From Aquificaceae bacterium (GTDB lineage Bacteria > Aquificota > Aquificia > Aquificales > Aquificaceae): DNA of 24,633 nucleotides. The stretch lies in assembly GCA_015492115.1 (NCBI GenBank), contig WGFS01000050.1, forward strand, positions 1-24,633, read 5' to 3'. Shown here piece after piece: positions 1-7,033 of this stretch; within the stretch, counting starts at the first letter, position 1, and each line of letters starts with the position of its first letter. The position numbers and the translations under genes are program-made. Under the pieces are notes generated by a model. The model was not told where the DNA came from. It saw nothing but the letters and a program-made list of their open reading frames with translations, and ran no database searches.

Positions 1-291
1 CCACACCCTTTCTCCCCTCACTATCGCCCAGTCAAGGGCAGAGGGACCCCTGTCGCCCCTCACTCCCGGATGAACTATCAGAGTCGTGTAGCGCCTCCAG
101 ACCTCTGAAGGTATCTTCCTCTTCAGGAAAGGAGCGATTATGAGGTCCGGTTTGTAGAGCTCCGCCGCCTCTATCATGAGCTCCGGGTGGACGTCCAGCT
201 CCACGGAGACCTCGTGACCTCTCTCTGTGAGCTCGCAGTATAGCCTCTGGGAGAGGGAGTTGAAGCGGTAGCAGTAGAAGAGAACCCTCAT
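1..291 (-). CDS. hypX: HypX/HoxX hydrogenase maturation protein, N-terminal part (cut by window edge)
   Basis: The first 97 codons of a minus-strand gene are present and the rest lies beyond base 1. HypX makes the CO ligand of the [NiFe]-hydrogenase active site from formyl-tetrahydrofolate. Its N-terminal half resembles formyl-THF hydrolases and its C-terminal half resembles enoyl-CoA hydratases. The visible part opens MRVLFYCYRFNSLSQRLYCE, continues with ERGHEVSVELD and PDLIIAPFLKRKIP, and has the family signature VHPGVRGDRGPSALDWAI near residues 76-93. The start is the ATG at 291, which lies just downstream of a good promoter (311-339). The Shine-Dalgarno is weak. The identification rests on recalled family motifs in the N-terminal domain only. 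The hydrogenase or hyp genes expected nearby would lie outside the window to the left. Confidence 0.85.
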   Translation of the reverse strand, partial: MRVLFYCYRFNSLSQRLYCELTERGHEVSVELDVHPELMIEAAELYKPDLIIAPFLKRKIPSEVWRRYTTLIVHPGVRGDRGPSALDWAIVRGERVW

Positions 292-310
292 GGTGAATAC
301 CTGTTCATTA

Positions 311-339
311 ATAATAGGAAAGACCGCGGAGCGGTGCAA
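311..339 (-). promoter_or_regulatory. Promoter for hypX
   Basis: Read on the minus strand, TTGCAC (334-339) and TATTAT (311-316) are separated by exactly 17 nt, a good sigma-70-type layout. The predicted transcript starts about 304, giving a leader of roughly a dozen bases before the ATG at 291. The -35 box lies directly beside the -10 box of the divergent MATE gene, so the two promoters would compete for polymerase. Confidence 0.55.
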
Positions 340-340
340 G

Positions 341-346
341 TATAAT
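341..346 (+). promoter_or_regulatory. -10 box for MATE gene, giving a nearly leaderless transcript
   Basis: A perfect TATAAT ends ten bases before the ATG at 357, so transcription would begin about four bases upstream of the start codon. No clear -35 box or Shine-Dalgarno is present. The surrounding 12-mer CAAGTATAATAG recurs exactly at 8183-8194 in front of another gene. Confidence 0.45.
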
Positions 347-356
347 AGGGAATTCC

Positions 357-1715
357 ATGGAACGCATCCTCATAGATCCCTCGGAACCAAAGCTGACGAA
401 CGCCAGGAAGATAGTAAGGCTCGCCTTCCCCATTATCGTTGTGAACCTCCTCTACACCGTGGAGAGCATGTTCTCCCTCGTCCTCGTCTCTGGCATATCC
501 GCCTCGGCAGTCGCCGCGGTGGGCTTCAGCCTCTCTCTCCTCTGGTTCATCTACTCCCTCATGGCGCTCTCCTACACCGGAACGAGCGTTCTAGTCGCCC
601 AGAAAGTCGGCGCAGGAGAGAACCCCTCCCCAGTCCTCTTCACGGGACTCCTCATATCATTCCTCATAGCCCTTCCTCTCACCTTCTTCGGAGAAGACCT
701 CGTCCTCTTCCTCATGTCCACACTCGGCGCCTCCGAAAAGGTCGTTTCCCTCTCAAGCGACTACCTCACCCCAATATTCTGGTTCATCACAATCGGCTTC
801 ATGACTAACACCTTCTACGGAGCCTTCAACGGTGCTGGGGACACGAGGACCCCCATGAAGGTAGCGATCTTCATGAACGTGATAAACGTATCCACCGCCT
901 ACCTGCTGATATACGGGAAGCTCGGGCTACCAAAGCTCGGTGTCCAGGGTGCGGGGTGGGGGATAGTTCTCTCCGAGCTCTTCGCCTTCTTCGTCTATCT
1001 CTACCTTACCCGCTTTAAAGCCAAGCCCTTCAGGCTCGAGTTCACCATGGACAGGGAACTTCTTCTGAAGTTCCTCAGGATAGGGACACCGACCGCTGTT
1101 GAGAGGGCGATAACGAGCCTGTCCTTCAACGTTTTTGTGGGCTTCCTCGCCCACTTCGGAGACAAGGTTCTCGCGGCGCACCAGATAGGTCTCAGGGTTG
1201 AGAGTATATCCTTCATGGTGGGTTTTGGCTTCATGGTGGCGAGCACAGTGATAGCGGGTCAGAATTACGGTGCGAAGAACCTTCCCGGTCTCGTTTACGG
1301 GGTCAAGTTCACCGCAAACCTCACCGCCTTCCTGATGGGTGTCCTGGGTCTGGTTCTCATCCTCTTTCCCATGTACCTGACCCTTCCCTTCAGCAGGGAC
1401 CCCGAGGTGATAGGCTGGGCTGTTTACTACCTCGTGATAGTGGGCATCTCGCAGGTCCCCATGGCATACGCGGTGATACTCTCTGGTGCCTTGAAGGGTA
1501 TGGGAAGGACCACCGTGCCGATGGTTGTGAACGTTGCCTCCTTCTGGCTCTTCAGGATAATACCATCCTATTTTCTGCTCAAAATTGTACACTCCCCCCT
1601 CGTCCCCTGGGTCTTTATGACGGTTGAGATGTTCATCAGGGCTGTCCTCTTCTACCTCGCCTTCAGGAGGGAGCTCAGACGTCAAAGCCCTTCATTCTCT
1701 CCTCAACCTGATTAG
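357..1715 (+). CDS. MATE-family multidrug/toxin efflux transporter
   Basis: This is a 452-residue integral membrane protein, the usual size for MATE (NorM/DinF-like) transporters, which export cationic drugs or metabolites using a Na+ or H+ gradient. The first helix follows a short cytoplasmic N-terminus (KIVRLAFPIIVVNLLYTVES). Twelve hydrophobic segments can be traced in two similar halves. MATE-like stretches include the region around GAFNGAGDTRTPMKVA (residues about 155-170) and its counterpart SGALKGMGRTTVPMVVN (about 377-393) in the second half. The start ATG has no Shine-Dalgarno but lies right behind a TATAAT box. The last 41 bases overlap, tail to tail, the 3' end of the chemotaxis receptor on the other strand. 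The substrate cannot be told from sequence. Confidence 0.88.
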   Translation: MERILIDPSEPKLTNARKIVRLAFPIIVVNLLYTVESMFSLVLVSGISASAVAAVGFSLSLLWFIYSLMALSYTGTSVLVAQKVGAGENPSPVLFTGLLISFLIALPLTFFGEDLVLFLMSTLGASEKVVSLSSDYLTPIFWFITIGFMTNTFYGAFNGAGDTRTPMKVAIFMNVINVSTAYLLIYGKLGLPKLGVQGAGWGIVLSELFAFFVYLYLTRFKAKPFRLEFTMDRELLLKFLRIGTPTAVERAITSLSFNVFVGFLAHFGDKVLAAHQIGLRVESISFMVGFGFMVASTVIAGQNYGAKNLPGLVYGVKFTANLTAFLMGVLGLVLILFPMYLTLPFSRDPEVIGWAVYYLVIVGISQVPMAYAVILSGALKGMGRTTVPMVVNVASFWLFRIIPSYFLLKIVHSPLVPWVFMTVEMFIRAVLFYLAFRRELRRQSPSFSPQPD

Positions 1716-3327
1716 AAACCTCCCTTATGTTCCTTATCTCCTCAACCATCTCCTTTATGCTGGAGGTGTTCTTCTCGGAGACCTGCGTTATCTCTGTCAT
1801 GTTGTCCCTTATTATGTCTATAGCCCTGCTCTGCTCCTCCATGGCGGTAGCTATCGTGTCTATCACGCTCGCTATCTCCTTCGTAACCTCCTCTATCCTC
1901 TTGTAGCTCTCCACCACATCCTCGGAGGCGTTCTTCCCCTCCTCAACGGTATTCATCGCCTTCTCCACAAGTCCCGCTATCTCCTTCGCTGCGTTCCCCG
2001 ATATCTCTGCAAGCCTCCTGACCTCGTCCGCAACGACCGCAAAACCCCTCCCCATCTCTCCAGCCCTCGCGGCCTCTATAGCCGCGTTGAGGGCTAAGAG
2101 GTTCGTCTGCTCCGCTATGTTTATTATCGTCTCCGTTATGGAGCTTATCTCCTGACTGACCTCCACTATCCTGCCCATGGCTGTGTGCATAATGTCCACC
2201 TTGCCCTTGCCCGTCTTTATGCTCTCCTCCATATCTGTGGATACGTTCCTTGCCCTCAGGGTTTCTTCGGTTACCTGCCTCAGAGCCTCTGAGGTCTCGT
2301 CCACGGAGGTCATTATGCTCGCTATACTGCTGTTGAGGTTTTCGTTCTCGTTCTCTATCCTGCCTGCGTTCTTATCAAGGACCTTTATGCTCTCCGCTAT
2401 CCTTTCCAGACCATCCTTTGCTTCTCTCAGGGCATTCTGAAGGTCTGATAAAGAGCTGTTTATATAGTTCTTCAGCTCTTCTATGTCACCTCTGTAATCA
2501 CCCTGGATCCTGACCTTCAGGCTACCCTTTGACACCTTCATCATGACGTCCCTTATGGACGTAACAGCACTTCCTATGTCCCTGACCATCTGCTCCAGAG
2601 ATTCCACAAGCCTATCAAGTTCATTTCTGAACCTGCTGAATCCGGTGTCCTTAAACCTCATCTTGTTTGCAAGCTCTTCCACCTTTGCACTGAGACTGTT
2701 TATATTGCCAACGACTCCTCTGGAAACGAGCCAGAGAGCAAGGGACACAACGAGTATAGACGGTATAGTTATGCCTATGACGACCACGTTTGCGAGGGAA
2801 ACATTTCTCTTCAGCTTTTCCTGTTCTCTCTTGATCTGCTCAAGCCTGAGCTTAATCAGTGTGTTCAGGGTATCTATCGTGTCCGTAAATCCTTTCTTCT
2901 CAGCCTCAAGTAGGGTTTCCTTAGCCTCATCGTATGCCTCAAGCTCAAGGAGCTGTATAACGTTCTCAAGATCACTCTGATACGTGAAGAAGGCGAGATT
3001 CTTGGTCAGCTCAGCCTCCCTCTTGCTGAGCCTTTCCTCTCCTTTCCTGAGTATGGCAAGTCCATCCAGGTATGCCTTTATGTGTTCGTTTATAGCCTTT
3101 CTCTCTTTCTCATCCTTGGGGTTGAATATAAGATTTCTGACCGCTATCGCCGCGTAAAGCAGGTGTATCTTCATGTCCTTGTATATGTCTAATTCCTTTA
3201 CCGCGCTCTGTACCTCCTTTATAGACTCTTCTACCTTTCGCTCTGTTACATAGAGAACGCCCGCTATCACGATCCCGACTATTATCAGAAGAACGTTAAC
3301 GGCGAACAGCTTTCCCTTTATGGTCAT
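1675..3327 (-). CDS. Methyl-accepting chemotaxis protein
   Basis: This 550-residue receptor has the standard order of parts: a first membrane helix (about 7-27), a helical periplasmic sensor domain (about 28-178, probably a four-helix bundle), a second membrane helix (about 179-202), a HAMP linker, and a long cytoplasmic coiled coil. The signalling hairpin is unmistakable at about 393-440, with EQTNLLALNAAIEAARAGE followed by GRGFAVVADEVRRLAE. It would report ligand binding to CheA/CheW at the cell pole. The C-terminus ends in ERMKGFDV without a CheR-tethering NWETF-type pentapeptide, so methylation must work without a tether. The ATG at 3327 has an excellent Shine-Dalgarno (AAGGAGGA). The gene is divergent from the flagellar operon and may be under the flagellar sigma factor (see 3353-3379). 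Ligand unknown. Confidence 0.93.
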   Translation of the reverse strand: MTIKGKLFAVNVLLIIVGIVIAGVLYVTERKVEESIKEVQSAVKELDIYKDMKIHLLYAAIAVRNLIFNPKDEKERKAINEHIKAYLDGLAILRKGEERLSKREAELTKNLAFFTYQSDLENVIQLLELEAYDEAKETLLEAEKKGFTDTIDTLNTLIKLRLEQIKREQEKLKRNVSLANVVVIGITIPSILVVSLALWLVSRGVVGNINSLSAKVEELANKMRFKDTGFSRFRNELDRLVESLEQMVRDIGSAVTSIRDVMMKVSKGSLKVRIQGDYRGDIEELKNYINSSLSDLQNALREAKDGLERIAESIKVLDKNAGRIENENENLNSSIASIMTSVDETSEALRQVTEETLRARNVSTDMEESIKTGKGKVDIMHTAMGRIVEVSQEISSITETIINIAEQTNLLALNAAIEAARAGEMGRGFAVVADEVRRLAEISGNAAKEIAGLVEKAMNTVEEGKNASEDVVESYKRIEEVTKEIASVIDTIATAMEEQSRAIDIIRDNMTEITQVSEKNTSSIKEMVEEIRNIREVSNQVEERMKGFDV

Positions 3328-3352
3328 GGCTCAGTCCTCCTTACCTCAAAAA

Positions 3353-3379
3353 TAATCGGAAAGTAACGACAAATATTAT
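3353..3379 (-). promoter_or_regulatory. Possible sigma-28 (FliA) type promoter for the MCP gene
   Basis: Read on the minus strand, TCCGATTA (3353-3360) matches six of eight bases of the FliA -10 consensus GCCGATAA. It is preceded, after 11 nt, by ATAATATT, which matches four of eight bases of TAAAGTTT. The spacing is the expected one, and chemoreceptors are typical FliA targets. The match is imperfect. Confidence 0.3.
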
Positions 3380-3391
3380 AGGAGGTAGAGG

Positions 3392-3646
3392 TTGAGCGCC
3401 CTTAGGGAGAAGGTATCTCTTCTGAAGGAGAAACTCCTTGATCCGTTCAACGTGGACGGGCTTGAGAGGGACTTTGAGGAGCTCCTGGACTTGATGAAGA
3501 GCTCCTCCCCCGAAGATATAGTTGAGGTAAAGAATGACTTTGAGGAGGTCAGGAGACTGCTTTCCAGGAACCTTGGGATAATCTCAGGCGGGCTGAAGCC
3601 CCTCCTTGAAAGGGGACAGGGTGGTCTCTTCTCACGGAGGGTGTGA
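3392..3646 (+). CDS. Small helical protein before flgK, possible FlgN-like chaperone
   Basis: An 84-residue, charged, almost entirely helical protein begins at a TTG codon. A strong Shine-Dalgarno, GGAGGT at 3381-3386, is five bases upstream and decides this start. Two helices with heptad-like leucines (LREKVSLLKEKLLDPF and the stretch around DFEELLDLM and DFEEVRRLLSRN) are followed by a Gly-rich tail (GLKPLLERGQGGLFSRRV). It is directly upstream of flgK and overlaps it by one base. In many bacteria that place holds FlgN, the export chaperone for FlgK and FlgL, or FlgM. FlgN is normally about 140 residues, so this would be a short form. The assignment rests mainly on position. A FlgM-like anti-sigma role is an alternative. 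Confidence 0.75.
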   Translation: MSALREKVSLLKEKLLDPFNVDGLERDFEELLDLMKSSSPEDIVEVKNDFEEVRRLLSRNLGIISGGLKPLLERGQGGLFSRRV

Positions 3647-5232
3647 TGTTCGGTGCTTCCTTCGGAATAATCTCTCAGGCTCTTGAGATATACAGGAAGT
3701 CACTGGACATACACAACAGGAACGTGGTGAACGCCAACAACCCCGACTATGTTCAGGAAGACCCCGTGATAGAGAGCTTCGCTCCCGTGGGTATAAACTT
3801 CCAGAACGTCAGGAGAGACCAGAATATCTACTACGTGAATCTGAGAAACTCAAAGCTCTCCCTCGTCAGATACCTTGAGGAGAGGAGTGGAGTGCTTTCA
3901 AACGTTGAGGGGATATTTCAGGAGCTCTTCAAGGGGACGGGAATCAATGACTACACGAACCGCTTCTATAAGGCTTACCTTGACCTGATGAAAGATCCCA
4001 CAAACGAAGGGGCGAAGAACGAACTCTACAACTCCGCCAAGAGCCTTGCTGATTTTCTGAGGAACAAGTCAAGCGATATAGATTCTCTTGACAACAGCAT
4101 AGACTTCAATCTCAGGGACACGGTGTCCAAGATAAACGAGCTGAACAGGAAGCTCTTTAACATAAACAGAGAGATAACGGTAATGTACGCCCAGAACTAC
4201 GCGAGGGGGAAGGACTACAAGAACCTCCTTGACACGAGGGACAAGTACCTCAGGGAGCTATCAGAGTTAATAAACATAAACGTCCAGCAGGACGAGATAG
4301 GGAGGGTGAAGGTCACAACATCCAAGGGTTTCGCCCTCGTTGACTTTCAGGACAACTACTGGCAGTTGGAGTACACGGGGGGAAGACTCTACTGGAAGTC
4401 AAAGAGCGGTAGCGATGTGGACATAACCAACGTTGTGGAGTCCGGTAAGGTGAAGGCTCTCCTTGACGCGAGGGCGGATCTTGCGAGGTTCAAGAACGAA
4501 CTCAACAGCATAGCTGTACAGCTCATATCCGAGGTGAAGCTCCCGAGAAAAAACAGCGGAACCTGGTATCTTGTAAAGAACGTCTCAGACCCAACCCAGT
4601 CCCTATCAACCTACGGCATAGACGGGAACCTCAGCTTCTACGACAACTCCACCACACCACCCACGCTTCTTGCGACCATACCCAGCTACGGCACTCAGTC
4701 CCTCAACTCGCTCGCCAGCGCCATAAACAGCAACGCTACACTGACCTCTGCGGGCTTTTCAGCCACCGTGGTTACAAATCCGGACGGGAGCTATACGCTC
4801 AGGATAGACAATTCCAACACGAACTACTCCGTAACCGATACTGGAGGGAATATATACGAGAGCTCCCCTGTGTTTACAGGGACGAACGCATCCGACATAA
4901 CTCCGGTGAGCACACTCCGTTCAGACATAGACGATACTGATTTTTCCCTTACCGATACCTTCAGTGGCTTTGCCAACACCTGGTGGGAGACGAGCAAGAG
5001 CAGGGTGAGTGACTTCATAAGCGATATATCCACAACCCAGGCGGACACAAAGGACAAGCTCAGGATAGAGTCCGCACTCCTTGAGTCTCTGGACAGGAAG
5101 CTGAAAGAGATGCAGAGTGTTTCAATAGACAAAGAGTTCATGGAGATAATGAAGGTCAAGAGAACCTATGAGGCTGTGGCTAAGATAGTTACGACGATAG
5201 ACGAGCTACTGCAGACCACCCTTAACATGTGA
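3646..5232 (+). CDS. flgK: Flagellar hook-associated protein 1 FlgK, with inserted domain
   Basis: FlgK is secreted through the flagellar export channel and forms the first hook-filament junction ring. The N-terminal rod-like helix (SQALEIYRKSLDIHNRNVVN, then ANNPDYVQ) and the C-terminal helix (FMEIMKVKRTYEAVAKIVTT and IDELLQTTLNM) are typical. The preferred start is the ATG at 3646, which overlaps the stop of the preceding gene (TGATG). GGAGG at 3636-3640 is five bases upstream. The GTG one codon earlier would sit too close to it. The protein is 528 residues from this start. A region of about 105 residues (4558-4875), starting GTWYLVKNVSDP, is clearly homologous to a region in the next gene product, FlgL. 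The stop is ten bases before flgL, so the genes form one operon. Confidence 0.93.
   Translation: MFGASFGIISQALEIYRKSLDIHNRNVVNANNPDYVQEDPVIESFAPVGINFQNVRRDQNIYYVNLRNSKLSLVRYLEERSGVLSNVEGIFQELFKGTGINDYTNRFYKAYLDLMKDPTNEGAKNELYNSAKSLADFLRNKSSDIDSLDNSIDFNLRDTVSKINELNRKLFNINREITVMYAQNYARGKDYKNLLDTRDKYLRELSELININVQQDEIGRVKVTTSKGFALVDFQDNYWQLEYTGGRLYWKSKSGSDVDITNVVESGKVKALLDARADLARFKNELNSIAVQLISEVKLPRKNSGTWYLVKNVSDPTQSLSTYGIDGNLSFYDNSTTPPTLLATIPSYGTQSLNSLASAINSNATLTSAGFSATVVTNPDGSYTLRIDNSNTNYSVTDTGGNIYESSPVFTGTNASDITPVSTLRSDIDDTDFSLTDTFSGFANTWWETSKSRVSDFISDISTTQADTKDKLRIESALLESLDRKLKEMQSVSIDKEFMEIMKVKRTYEAVAKIVTTIDELLQTTLNM
4558..4875 (+). repeat. FlgK copy of a domain shared with FlgL
   Basis: This stretch encodes about 105 residues that align almost without gaps with FlgL codons at 5894-6196. 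Shared landmarks in order are WYL, VSDP, the pair STYGIDG/SSYGFDG, SL(N)xL, VVTNPDG(S/T)YTLRI and GNI(Y/L)ES. By eye about half the residues are identical. It looks like a surface-exposed beta domain inserted between the conserved helical ends. Confidence 0.8.
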
Positions 5233-5242
5233 GGTGTGAGAG

Positions 5243-6688
5243 ATGAAGGTGCCCGACAACCTGCTCTACTCCATATTCCAACAGCAGGACAGGAGGATAA
5301 GGGAAGGGATAGCACGGACGACCACGGAGATAGCCACGGGTAAGAGGATACATAACCTCTCCGACGACCCCGTTGCGACCTTCAACGTTGTAAACCTGAA
5401 GAAGGAGATATCTCAGCTGTCTCAGTTCTCCAGAAACAGGCTCTTTGCGGATGTGAACCTTTCATACATAGACTTCACACTCAACAAGGTCTCGGACAAG
5501 ATAAAGATGCTCTACACGAAGACCGTTCAGGCAAAGAATCAGCTTCACACAGCGGATGCCCTGAAGGCTCTTAGCTCCGAGTTTGAGGAGGCTCTCAGCT
5601 TCCTCCTTGACAGGGCAAACGAGAAGGTGGGGGAGAACTACATATTCTCCGGCTCAGCCCTCACAACCGAGCCCTTCTCAGATAGCTTCACATACCAGGG
5701 TTCCGATGAGCCCTTCAACGTCCAGATAGACGAGGGGAGCTTCGTTCAGGTTTTCACCTCCGGGAGGGAGGTCTTCTCCACGAACGTTTATCAGATGGAT
5801 ACCCTCTTCTCCTCCCCGGACACCGCCTTTACGGTCTCGGGAACCATGAACGTAAACTACAACTCCACGACGGTTAGCGTGGACTACGGAAGGGGTGTCT
5901 GGTATCTGGCAGGGAAGGTCTCGGATCCGAACGTTCCCCTGTCCAGCTACGGTTTTGACGGGGATCTCGTCCTCTACGACAGCTCCATGAACGAGCTTGC
6001 GAGGATATCCAACTACGGGCAGTATTCACTCAACGACCTCGTTACCCAGATAAACACCGCCTTCGGCGGTCAGAACATATCCGCTTCCGTCGTTACCAAC
6101 CCGGACGGAACCTACACGCTCCGCATAAGTGATGGGGACTCACCAGCTAACAACTTCATAGGGGACACCTTTGGGAACATCTTAGAGAGCAACAACCTCC
6201 AGAACCTTGTAAAGATCTTCAACGGGATCTCTCCGGGAGACGTAAACGCCTTCGTTCACCAGACTCCTAACGGTAAATACACGATGAGGCTGATACCCGA
6301 GGACGTCTCCACTACCCTATCTGTATCCTTCTCTGGAACGGCTCTGGGTAACTTCTCCACGCTGAACATTTTCCAGGTTCTGAGCGAGATAAAGGACAAG
6401 CTCTCCGCAGGTCTAAATCCAGACGACTCTGACCTCATGGCGAACCAGAGGGCTTACGACAAGATCGTTCAGGAGAGGTCTCAGGTGGGGAGCGTCCTCT
6501 CCCAGGTGAGGGATCAACAACCGGTTCAGGAAAACAGGATGGACGTCCTGAAGAAGCAGAAGTCCGATACGGAGGAGGTTGATCTCTCCGAGAGCATAAT
6601 GGAGTACACTCGCTACAGAACAGCCTACGAGGCTCTTATGAAGATAGTCGCGGAGTCAAGGGACATGACCATACTCAGGTATATATGA
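5243..6688 (+). CDS. flgL: Flagellar hook-associated protein 3 FlgL, enlarged
   Basis: FlgL forms the second hook-filament junction ring. The flagellin-like N-terminus is clear (VPDNLLYSIFQQQDRRIREG, then ATGKRIHNLSDDPVATFNVV), as is the C-terminal helix (SESIMEYTRYRTAYEALMKI). At 481 residues it is well above the roughly 300 residues of common FlgL proteins. The excess is explained by a central domain homologous to one in FlgK (residues about 218-318), followed by what may be a partial further copy around QTPNGKYTMRLIPED (340-354). The ATG at 5243 has GAGGTG just upstream, which overlaps the flgK stop. The gene ends in TGA immediately followed by TCA, the stop of the opposing gene, so there is no spacer. 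Confidence 0.92.
   Translation: MKVPDNLLYSIFQQQDRRIREGIARTTTEIATGKRIHNLSDDPVATFNVVNLKKEISQLSQFSRNRLFADVNLSYIDFTLNKVSDKIKMLYTKTVQAKNQLHTADALKALSSEFEEALSFLLDRANEKVGENYIFSGSALTTEPFSDSFTYQGSDEPFNVQIDEGSFVQVFTSGREVFSTNVYQMDTLFSSPDTAFTVSGTMNVNYNSTTVSVDYGRGVWYLAGKVSDPNVPLSSYGFDGDLVLYDSSMNELARISNYGQYSLNDLVTQINTAFGGQNISASVVTNPDGTYTLRISDGDSPANNFIGDTFGNILESNNLQNLVKIFNGISPGDVNAFVHQTPNGKYTMRLIPEDVSTTLSVSFSGTALGNFSTLNIFQVLSEIKDKLSAGLNPDDSDLMANQRAYDKIVQERSQVGSVLSQVRDQQPVQENRMDVLKKQKSDTEEVDLSESIMEYTRYRTAYEALMKIVAESRDMTILRYI
5894..6196 (+). repeat. FlgL copy of a domain shared with FlgK
   Basis: This is the counterpart of 4558-4875 and begins GVWYLAGKVSDP. It contains VVTNPDGTYTLRI near its end and then GNILES. 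Immediately downstream, the stretch NGKYTMRLIPEDVS resembles the NPDGTYTLRISDGDS part again, which hints at a second, degraded unit. Confidence 0.8.
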
Positions 6689-7033
6689 TCATTCCTCCTC
6701 CTCTGTGAAGGCGCTTATTATCGTTTCTATTATGGAGATTATCACCGATATCACGTTCGCAGCGAGGGCCCCCTGAGCTAAACCCATTGCCTCCTGCGGG
6801 TCTCCCATGTGGTAGAGGAAGAGGGCGGGGATAAGGTGAAGGTCGGCGACCAGGCTGGAGGCGAGCATCTCGGTGGAGAGAACCCTTCCCTCACCCACTT
6901 TAAGTATGGTTGCCGCGAGGTTTGCCGCGACCGTTATCACCAGCTCGTAGGAGTTGGGACCAGTTATAAAGCTTATGTTCGTCGTCAGAGCCATGAGGAT
7001 GAAGAAGTCTGTGACTATCTTCTTGTATCTCAT
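6689..7033 (-). CDS. Small membrane protein, DUF6394-like, coupled to a potassium channel gene
   Basis: This 114-residue protein has about four hydrophobic helices (roughly 5-22, 30-48, 56-75, 87-109) and an acidic tail (TEEEE). The stretch TEMLASSLVADLHLIPALFL is one I associate with the DUF6394 family, known mainly from Campylobacterota and of unknown function. That assignment comes from memory. Its start codon overlaps the stop of the potassium-channel gene by four bases (ATGA), so it is translationally coupled and probably works with the channel, perhaps as an auxiliary membrane subunit. No function is established. The gene ends exactly against the flgL stop. Confidence 0.8.
   Translation of the reverse strand: MRYKKIVTDFFILMALTTNISFITGPNSYELVITVAANLAATILKVGEGRVLSTEMLASSLVADLHLIPALFLYHMGDPQEAMGLAQGALAANVISVIISIIETIISAFTEEEE

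Noticed and set aside
927..1685. A long open frame opposite the MATE gene, and similar long antisense frames elsewhere
   Set aside because: They are shadows of well-identified genes, show no family motifs, and have compositions expected from reverse reading of AGG- and CTC-rich codons.
3643..3645. GTG at 3643 as flgK start
   Set aside because: It would leave only two bases to the GGAGG ribosome site, while the ATG at 3646 has five and overlaps the preceding stop.
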